A stretch of 11,850 nucleotides of DNA from Anaerolineales bacterium (GTDB lineage Bacteria > Chloroflexota > Anaerolineae > Anaerolineales > Villigracilaceae). The notes under the pieces were generated by a model, which made no database searches, had not been told where the DNA came from, and saw only the letters and a program-made list of their open reading frames with translations. The stretch spans positions 1 to 11,850 of the forward strand of contig JADLCG010000218.1 of the NCBI GenBank assembly GCA_020847355.1, in the 5' to 3' direction. Shown here piece after piece: positions 6,532 to 11,850 of the stretch. The position numbers and the translations under genes are program-made. Position 1 is the stretch's first letter, and each line of letters opens with the position of its first letter.

Positions 6532-6684
6532 GTTATTTTCCCCGTCGCGGCGCTGAAATCAGGTTTGCGTTGTTCAATAGCGCAATCATGCGCTTATTCT
6601 AACCATGAAGCGAAAAATCAAATCTATTAAAAGGATTACAAGGCTCTAAGTAGTCGATCGCAAGTATTTAGAAAACAAATCCCT

Positions 6685-6726
6685 GCTCAAGCCGCCGTCC
6701 TCGGCGGCGGGGACGCCGCCTTGAGC
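6685..6726. repeat. GC-rich palindrome with competing internal arms
   Basis: The outer arms GCTCAAG (6685-6691) and CTTGAGC (6720-6726) pair perfectly. Inside, GCCGCCG (6691-6697) can pair with CGGCGGC (6702-6708) through a TCCT loop, or GGCGGCG (6703-6709) can pair with CGCCGCC (6714-6720) through a GGGA loop. The two inner hairpins exclude each other. End to end, the 16-base halves pair at 14 of 16 positions. It stands out against AT-rich flanks. It could be a REP-like dispersed palindrome, a protein-binding site or a structured leader; its copy number cannot be seen from here. Confidence 0.7.
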
Positions 6727-6804
6727 GATGGTTTGTAAAATTTATTTCGACCGATTACTTAGAAGCGAAACTAAATTTTAGCGGGCTATCGGCTTGGCGT
6801 TCTA

Positions 6805-6813
6805 TGTTATGAT
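6805..6813 (+). promoter_or_regulatory. Possible extended -10 promoter of the plus-strand operon
   Basis: TGTTATGAT matches an extended -10 element (TGn plus TATGAT). No clear -35 lies 17 bases upstream. Predicted start is near 6820, leaving a leader of about 15 bases that contains the GGAG at 6825-6828. Confidence 0.35.
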
Positions 6814-6834
6814 TTTACAAAATTGGAGCATTGT

Positions 6835-9228
6835 ATGCCGAACCTGCGCTTGACGTTACCTTTCTCTTATAAGTTTTTTATAATTTGCTGTTTACTGCTG
6901 ATCGTCGGCGATTCTTTCAGCCGGGCAAGCGCTCAGGGTCAAGCGGCAGAGGTCGAGATTAAGGCAGAGGCGGGTTTTGGCGGCTATGTCAAAGAGGGCA
7001 AGTGGATTCCAGTCCACATCACCGTGCAAAATAAAGGCGCGGATATTGATACAGCCAGTTTGCAGGTTAGCTATCAAGCCAATGGAATGACGAATATTTT
7101 CGCGGCGGAGGTTTCGCTCCCGACCAATTCGCGGAAAGAGTTGTTGATTTACGTTTATTATCCGCAAGGCGGCGCGTCCAATTTAAGCGTGCAATTACTA
7201 GCCAATGAGCGGGTTGTATCTAAAACCAGCGTTAGAATTTCAAACCTAGCGGCAGAAAGCTTAATCATTGGCTTGCTCACGAAGACTCCATCCAAATATA
7301 GCGAGCTTTCAAGAATCACGCCGCTGAATGGCATCACACGCTTGGTCGAACTTCAGGCGCAAGATTTGCCGGAAAAAGCCCAAGGCTGGGAGGCTTTAGA
7401 CGCGCTATTTATTTCGGATACAGATACAGGGGTTTTAAGCTCCGCGCAACTGGCGGCGCTTGAATTATGGGTGGCGAAAGGCGGAACCTTGCTCACGGTG
7501 GGCGGGTCAAATTGGCAGGCGACTACGCAAGGTCTGCGCAATCTTCTGCCGCTGGAGGTGACCGGCACGGCTACCATCAGTGGCGCGCTGGACACGCATC
7601 GGTTAAATTCAGAACTGACCAGCCTTGAAATTTTTGACCCAGAAGCCGCGACGCTTTTAGCGCTTGGAAAACTTCAACCAGACGCTCAAACGTTAGCCAT
7701 GCAGGGAGATCAAGCGTTGGTAATTCAGAAGTATATCGGCAGAGGCAAAAGCATTTTCTTTGCGGCGGATCCGGGCATAAATCCCTACAAGAATTGGAAT
7801 GGGACTTATCACATCTACGACGCTCTGTTAAGTTCTAAAGCGCCGCAACCGCTCTGGGCAGATAATCGCTGGGAAACCGGCAATACAGATAGAGCTCTTT
7901 CGTCAATTAAAGAATTGACCATTCCTTCGATATTGCTGATTTGCGGACTATTAGGCTTTTACATTATCTTGATTGGACCGCTAAATTACATATTCCTACG
8001 CATCATCAAAAGACGCGAATGGGCTTGGGTTACGATTCCGGCGCTTGTGATTCTGGTCAGCTTCGCTTCGTATATTTACGGATATTTTTATCGCGGGACA
8101 ACGCCAACCCTGAACCGCCTGACCGTAATTCAAGCCTGGGATGGCGTTCATCAAGCCGAAAGCGTTTCGCTGGTTGGCATTTACTCCCCTCAAAGAACAA
8201 CCTACACGCTGGAAACTAACGATCCCGGCTTATTATTTCCATACAAATCTAATGAACTGACTTTACAAAATGACACCGCTTGGTTCTCCACTCAAATGGG
8301 AGCGAGCCAAGCCGTCGCAGGTATTCCGATTGAAATTGGCGGCATGAAAGCAATTGGCGCAACCAGCGTCACTGCACCGCTTGAAATTGAACACGATCTC
8401 ACTCTCGCCTTCAGAACGGGCGATCCGGTATTATCCGGCTCTATCTCTAATCATAGCGATCAGACAATTTACAACGTCAGTCTCGTTACGCCGGGTTTCT
8501 GGAAAAGCCTGGGCGATTTCGCCCCCGGCGAAACCAAAAAAATTACTCTGCCTATCTCCAGCCTGCCCGGCGGACCTAGCTTTTTTAGCGCGGATTCTGC
8601 CGCAATTTTACAAACTACCACAGCCCAAATTCAAAAAGATCCAGACCTACGCCGCAAAGAAAATTTCCTGCTCTCCATAACTAGACCGGAATACGGTCAA
8701 GTTAACGACGATTGGGGAATTTATCTCGTTGGCTGGCTAGAAACTCCCCAAACCTCGGCTACGCTAAAAGGAAAAAACGCCAAAGTTGTAGATACTACGC
8801 TGTATATTCACCAACTCACTCCAAAAGTTTCAACGCCGCCTGCTCTGCCGTTCACAATCACCTCGTCCGTGATGGAATGGCAATCTGATTCGGCTGAAGT
8901 TTCGCCATACAGTATTCACATTTATAACAATGCGGATTTTCAGTTCAGCTTCAAACCGGCTTTTCCGATTCAGTTTAGCGGCGTCACAAAGCTTACATTA
9001 ACTCTCAACGGCAATAGCCTAATCAATACGATTGAATTCAGCCTTTGGGATTACACGCTCAACGGCTGGTCGCCGTTAACCAATGTCGTCGCTTGGGGAA
9101 CAGTGAACATACCGAAGCCGGAAAGATACGTCAACCCCGCGGGCGTCATCAGCTTGCGCATCAAAGATCAAACCTCAGGCTATATCGAAATGGATCTTGT
9201 CGCCATTTCATTAACGGTGAAACCATGA
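6835..9228 (+). CDS. Large extracytoplasmic protein with signal peptide and two membrane helices, partner of an ABC-2 transporter
   Basis: I do not recognise a named family. The ATG at 6835 (797 residues) has GGAG seven bases upstream; an in-frame TTG at 6823 would add four residues but precedes that site. Residues 1-32 look like a signal peptide with core FFIICCLLLIV and cleavage after ASA. Residues about 35-135 look like a beta-sandwich (VHITVQNKGADI). About 140-330 resembles a glutamine-amidotransferase-like fold (LDALFISDTD, LWVAKGGTLLTVGG) with no obvious catalytic Cys. Two membrane helices at about 363-388 and 396-419 enclose a basic loop (RIIKRRE), placing the loop in the cytoplasm and both large domains outside. 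The C-terminal 380 residues are beta-rich, ending in a possible jelly-roll. The gene overlaps the ATPase gene by four bases (ATGA), so it is probably an accessory subunit of that ABC system, perhaps analogous to the auxiliary GldG of gliding-type ABC systems, though I see no direct homology. Confidence 0.85.
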   Translation: MPNLRLTLPFSYKFFIICCLLLIVGDSFSRASAQGQAAEVEIKAEAGFGGYVKEGKWIPVHITVQNKGADIDTASLQVSYQANGMTNIFAAEVSLPTNSRKELLIYVYYPQGGASNLSVQLLANERVVSKTSVRISNLAAESLIIGLLTKTPSKYSELSRITPLNGITRLVELQAQDLPEKAQGWEALDALFISDTDTGVLSSAQLAALELWVAKGGTLLTVGGSNWQATTQGLRNLLPLEVTGTATISGALDTHRLNSELTSLEIFDPEAATLLALGKLQPDAQTLAMQGDQALVIQKYIGRGKSIFFAADPGINPYKNWNGTYHIYDALLSSKAPQPLWADNRWETGNTDRALSSIKELTIPSILLICGLLGFYIILIGPLNYIFLRIIKRREWAWVTIPALVILVSFASYIYGYFYRGTTPTLNRLTVIQAWDGVHQAESVSLVGIYSPQRTTYTLETNDPGLLFPYKSNELTLQNDTAWFSTQMGASQAVAGIPIEIGGMKAIGATSVTAPLEIEHDLTLAFRTGDPVLSGSISNHSDQTIYNVSLVTPGFWKSLGDFAPGETKKITLPISSLPGGPSFFSADSAAILQTTTAQIQKDPDLRRKENFLLSITRPEYGQVNDDWGIYLVGWLETPQTSATLKGKNAKVVDTTLYIHQLTPKVSTPPALPFTITSSVMEWQSDSAEVSPYSIHIYNNADFQFSFKPAFPIQFSGVTKLTLTLNGNSLINTIEFSLWDYTLNGWSPLTNVVAWGTVNIPKPERYVNPAGVISLRIKDQTSGYIEMDLVAISLTVKP

Positions 9229-10178
9229 GCGCAATCGAATTTCAAAACGTCAGCAAAGTTTTCGCGCGCCGTAAAGCGGTGGACGCGGTTAACTTCAAAA
9301 TCGAAAGCGGCGAAATCTTCGGGCTTGTCGGTCCTAACGGCGCGGGCAAAACCACTACCATACGAATGCTGGTCACCTTACTGCAACCCGATCACGGCGA
9401 TATTCTCGTTGGCGGGCATTCGGTAAGCAAACATCCTTACGAAGTGAGAAGACAAATCGGCTTTATGCCCGATGCATTTGGCGTGTATGACGATATGACC
9501 GTCGTTGAATATCTCGAATTCTTCGCCGCCTGTTATCACGTCCCTAAAACGCAAAGAGCCGCGCTGATCAAAGACCTACTTGAATTAGTGGATCTTCCAA
9601 ATCGCCAAGCTGATATGGTGGACACGCTCTCAACTGGATTGAAACAACGCCTCGGACTCGCCCGCGTGCTGATTCACGACCCAAGCATTCTCGTCCTCGA
9701 CGAACCCGCCTCCGGCTTAGATCCGCGCGCGCGCGTTGAAATCCGCGAGCTATTACAAGAAGTGGCGCGGCTCGGAAAAACCATCGTCTTCTCCAGCCAC
9801 ATCCTCGCCGATGTCGCCGAGCTTTGTTCGCGCGTCGCCATCATGGAAAACGGCAAACTTGCCGCAGTCGGCAGTCTCAACCAACTCAGCCAAAAGTTAG
9901 TTCCCCACCGTCAGATCAAAGTGGCGTTTTTAGACAAGGTCGAAGAAGCGCAGGCGTATCTCGCCATGCAGGAAAACGTTTCGGCAGTCCGCTTACAACC
10001 AAGCAACGATCACAATCAGCGTCAATATATTGAAATAGATTTCAACGGCGAAGATCAGGCTCTGCACGAGCTATTGAACAAACTGCTCGAACATAAATTT
10101 TCGGTCGTGCATTTCAGCGAAGAAACGCAAAAATTGGAAGAGGTTTTCATGCGCACTACCAAAGGAATTATTTCATAA
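9225..10178 (+). CDS. ABC-2 type transporter ATP-binding protein
   Basis: Cytoplasmic ATPase that powers the membrane protein encoded next to it. From the ATG at 9225 (317 residues) the domain shows Walker A GPNGAGKTT at 36-44, a signature LSTGLKQR at 135-142 (the STG variant common in CcmA/NatA-type exporters), Walker B ILVLDEP with D159 and E160, and the switch histidine H192 in SSHIL. Residues from about 220 form a C-terminal extension of the DUF4162 kind often found on drug and sodium ABC-2 ATPases. The reading frame extends upstream to 9045 inside the preceding gene, but the ATG at 9225 has GGTGA five bases upstream and gives the family opening MSAIEFQNVSKVF. It overlaps the preceding gene by four bases and the permease by one. 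The transporter class is secure; the substrate is unknown. Confidence 0.95.
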   Translation: MSAIEFQNVSKVFARRKAVDAVNFKIESGEIFGLVGPNGAGKTTTIRMLVTLLQPDHGDILVGGHSVSKHPYEVRRQIGFMPDAFGVYDDMTVVEYLEFFAACYHVPKTQRAALIKDLLELVDLPNRQADMVDTLSTGLKQRLGLARVLIHDPSILVLDEPASGLDPRARVEIRELLQEVARLGKTIVFSSHILADVAELCSRVAIMENGKLAAVGSLNQLSQKLVPHRQIKVAFLDKVEEAQAYLAMQENVSAVRLQPSNDHNQRQYIEIDFNGEDQALHELLNKLLEHKFSVVHFSEETQKLEEVFMRTTKGIIS

Positions 10179-11125
10179 TGGAAACGCAAAGCATAGCTAA
10201 GCCGAAAAGCAACTTCCTTAGTCGCAACCTCGCCCGCTGGCTGGATAATCCGGTGATCAAAAAAGAACTGCGCGGGCGGATGCGCGATAGACGCACCTTC
10301 ATCCTGCTCACTTTCTATCTATTTTTACTCGCCGGTTTTATCGGCATGGTTTATCTGGTTATCGGCGAAGCAAACTCTCCGACGAACTTCGATCCGGACT
10401 TTCGCCAAAATTTAGGAAAATCCATCTTTGGGACTGTGATCATCATTGAATTGTTGCTGGTCGGCTTCATTGCTCCCGGGCTTACGTCTGGAGCGATCAC
10501 TACTGAAAGAGAACATCGCACGCTCGATCTTTTGAAAACCACGCTGATCACGCCCACTGAATTAGTCTTAGGCAAACTAAGTTCATCCATCGCCTATTTA
10601 TTTCTTTTAATTTTGACGGCGTTGCCCTTGCAAAGCGTCGCTTTCCTTTTAGGCGGCGTTGGTCCGGCTGAGTTCTTCATCGCCAGTCTCTTTTTGATCG
10701 TCACCGCCGTTTTTTTCTCGGCGTTGGGGATCTTTTTCTCTAGCGCGCTAAAACGCACGCTAGCCGCCACGATCGCTTCCTATGGAAGCATTTTGCTTTC
10801 CGTATTCGTGGTCATTGCTTTCCTCTTCGGGCTCAGCGTCTCGCTTGGCGCGTTATACGGCAATCAAACCTCCGCCATAAACGAAAATATATTCGTAATC
10901 GTCATGTGGCTAATCATCTCCACCAACCCGCTCCTTGCTCCCATCTTCACTGAAATTATTTTAAGTGAAACGCAGAATCTATATATCGTCAATTCCAGTT
11001 CGGGGCTTAGCATGGCAAACCTCTGGCTTCCCTCGCCCTGGATTATTTACGTGATTGTATATACGCTCGCCGCCATATTGCTGATCATCCTCAGCGTTCA
11101 GTTGATCAAACGCCCGGAACGCTAA
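10178..11125 (+). CDS. ABC-2 type transporter permease
   Basis: Integral membrane subunit of the exporter formed with the ATPase just upstream; its ATG shares a base with the ATPase stop (TAATG). The 315 residues have a cytoplasmic basic N-terminus (1-39) followed by six or seven hydrophobic helices at about 40-62, 83-106, 135-158, 164-189, 196-224, 236-258 and 287-310. The segment TTEREHRTLDLLKTTLITPT at 108-127, followed by LGKL, is the conserved ABC-2 permease motif between helices two and three, thought to contact the ATPase. It ends in a short basic tail (KRPER). As one permease gene is present, the working channel would be a homodimer, or a heterodimer with a permease beyond the window. 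The substrate cannot be inferred. Confidence 0.93.
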   Translation: METQSIAKPKSNFLSRNLARWLDNPVIKKELRGRMRDRRTFILLTFYLFLLAGFIGMVYLVIGEANSPTNFDPDFRQNLGKSIFGTVIIIELLLVGFIAPGLTSGAITTEREHRTLDLLKTTLITPTELVLGKLSSSIAYLFLLILTALPLQSVAFLLGGVGPAEFFIASLFLIVTAVFFSALGIFFSSALKRTLAATIASYGSILLSVFVVIAFLFGLSVSLGALYGNQTSAINENIFVIVMWLIISTNPLLAPIFTEIILSETQNLYIVNSSSGLSMANLWLPSPWIIYVIVYTLAAILLIILSVQLIKRPER

Positions 11126-11140
11126 CTCATCTTCAGGCTC

Positions 11141-11169
11141 TTTTTGGTCGTTTTCTACGTCAGTATAAC
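11141..11169 (+). promoter_or_regulatory. Weak promoter candidate before the last gene
   Basis: TTTTTG (11141-11146) and TATAAC (11164-11169) are separated by 17 bases. The -10 is good and the -35 poor. No convincing terminator separates the permease from the next gene, so read-through is also likely and this promoter, if real, would be secondary. Confidence 0.25.
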
Positions 11170-11235
11170 AATCGCTTTTTAGATTGCCGGCGCTTGACCG
11201 GCGGCTAGAACAGACAAAGTATAAGAGGAAGACGC

Positions 11236-11850
11236 ATGGCAAACATGAACGAACTCAATCACACGCTCAACCAATGGACAACGCGCCTGCGCGTCCAGCG
11301 CGCTTTTCTCTGGGCATTGCGCGGTTTAGTTATCGGGCTGGCGCTTGCGCTCATTCTCGGCTTATTTGGATTATTCCAACTTAACTTGCTTAAGCGTGAG
11401 TTTCTCGCTTTGACTCTCGCTTCGATATTTATCACGCCGTTGATTACGAGCCTCATCGCTTACCTTTGGCACGTTCCGCCGCTCCAAGCCGCCCGCCACT
11501 TTGACAGAGTCTTCCATCTCGGCGAGCGCATCAGCACCGCCTACGAATTACACCAAACGCATTCCAACAACCCTTTGGCTACACGCCAACTTGAAGATGC
11601 AGTGGCGATTGCAAAAAGAATCAAGCCGAATAAAAATATTCCCCTGCAAATCAAAAAACGGGAGTTGATTTACGCGCTCAGCATTGCCTTGATACTTGGC
11701 TTAATCTGGTTGCGCGGCGGGCAATGGTTTGAAGCCGCCAGCAAAGCCCGCGCCGTAGAGCAAACCGTCGCCGAGCAAGCCGCGCAAATTCAAGAGACGA
11801 TTCAGCAAATTCAAGCCAACGAAGCTTTGACCGCCGAACAAAAGCAAGAA
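11236..11850 (+). CDS. Membrane protein with N-terminal helices and coiled coil, DUF4175-like (partial)
   Basis: The first 205 codons are present and the frame is still open at the right edge. The ATG is preceded by AGAGGAAG at a good distance. Membrane helices are predicted at about 24-48, 56-79 and 143-160. Between the second and third lies a soluble stretch with ARHFDRVFHLGERISTAYEL at 86-105, a pattern I associate with DUF4175-type membrane proteins, where it reads roughly as a repeated Arg/Leu-rich helix before the third helix. From 168 onward the chain is a Gln/Glu/Ala-rich coiled coil (VAEQAAQIQETIQQIQANEA). The missing part is probably long. It lies 110 bases after the permease on the same strand and is probably part of the same gene set. 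The family resemblance is tentative; topology is better supported. Confidence 0.8.
   Translation, partial: MANMNELNHTLNQWTTRLRVQRAFLWALRGLVIGLALALILGLFGLFQLNLLKREFLALTLASIFITPLITSLIAYLWHVPPLQAARHFDRVFHLGERISTAYELHQTHSNNPLATRQLEDAVAIAKRIKPNKNIPLQIKKRELIYALSIALILGLIWLRGGQWFEAASKARAVEQTVAEQAAQIQETIQQIQANEALTAEQKQE

Larger units (their letters stand above)
6532..6834. other. Divergent intergenic region
   Basis: About 300 bases separate the RsbW-like gene from the plus-strand operon. It contains a 6 bp stem-loop (AGCGCA, 6579-6584, and TGCGCT, 6589-6594), the GC-rich palindrome at 6685-6726, and the promoter candidate at 6805-6813. The rest is AT-rich. I see no convincing open frame, tRNA or convincing promoter for the minus-strand gene. 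Confidence 0.7.

Noticed and set aside
9045..9224. Upstream extension of the ABC ATPase by 60 codons
   Set aside because: The extension lies within the preceding gene in another frame, has no family resemblance, and the ATG at 9225 has a good ribosome binding site and the usual opening sequence.
9627..9650. LSTGLKQR instead of the LSGGQ-type ABC signature as a sign of an inactive ATPase
   Set aside because: The STG variant is common in ABC-2 exporter ATPases, and Walker A, Walker B with its Glu and the switch His are all intact.
9724..9734. Alternating GC run as a Z-DNA or regulatory element
   Set aside because: It lies inside the ABC ATPase gene in the segment encoding DPRARVEI after Walker B and is explained by Arg and Ala codons.
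11188..11205. CCGG-containing inverted repeat between the permease and the last gene as a terminator
   Set aside because: The stem is only about five base pairs and is not followed by a T-run.

Overview
The window looks like chromosomal DNA of a Chloroflexota bacterium, probably class Anaerolineae. The basis is mid-range base composition, the DprA-TopA and S16-KhpA-RimM gene pairings, a TopA with an extra N-terminal zinc ribbon, and the style of the large membrane protein. This placement is inferred from protein appearance; no search was run.

The left half (positions 1-6531) is coded entirely on the minus strand. In transcription order it holds an RsbW-like ATPase-fold protein (6531-6088), then rpsP, khpA and rimM (ribosomal protein S16, a small KH RNA-binding protein, and a 16S rRNA processing factor). 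Next come a small coiled-coil membrane protein, a decayed IS1-like transposase remnant, dprA (single-stranded DNA loading onto RecA), manC (GDP-mannose synthesis), and the first 600 codons of topA (DNA topoisomerase I), which runs off the left edge. Gaps are short and several genes overlap by one base or lie a few bases apart. The likely transcription breaks are a promoter before rpsP, a hairpin between rpsP and khpA, the transposase scar before dprA, and a promoter plus leader hairpins before topA.

A divergent intergenic region (6532-6834) carries a GC-rich palindrome with competing internal arms. From there a plus-strand operon runs to the right edge. It holds a 797-residue secreted or membrane-anchored protein, an ABC-2 type ATPase and a seven-helix ABC-2 permease, which overlap by 4 and 1 bases. 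About 110 bases further on is a membrane protein with a coiled coil (resembling DUF4175 proteins), cut by the window end.

The plus-strand operon is the least explained part. The ATPase and permease probably form one exporter or membrane-remodelling machine, and the large protein is a likely extracytoplasmic partner; no substrate can be read from the sequence. The minus-strand block is mostly ordinary information-processing genes, with a few local oddities: the TopA fusion, the structured topA leader, the transposase scar, and an RsbW-like protein that seems to lack catalytic residues.
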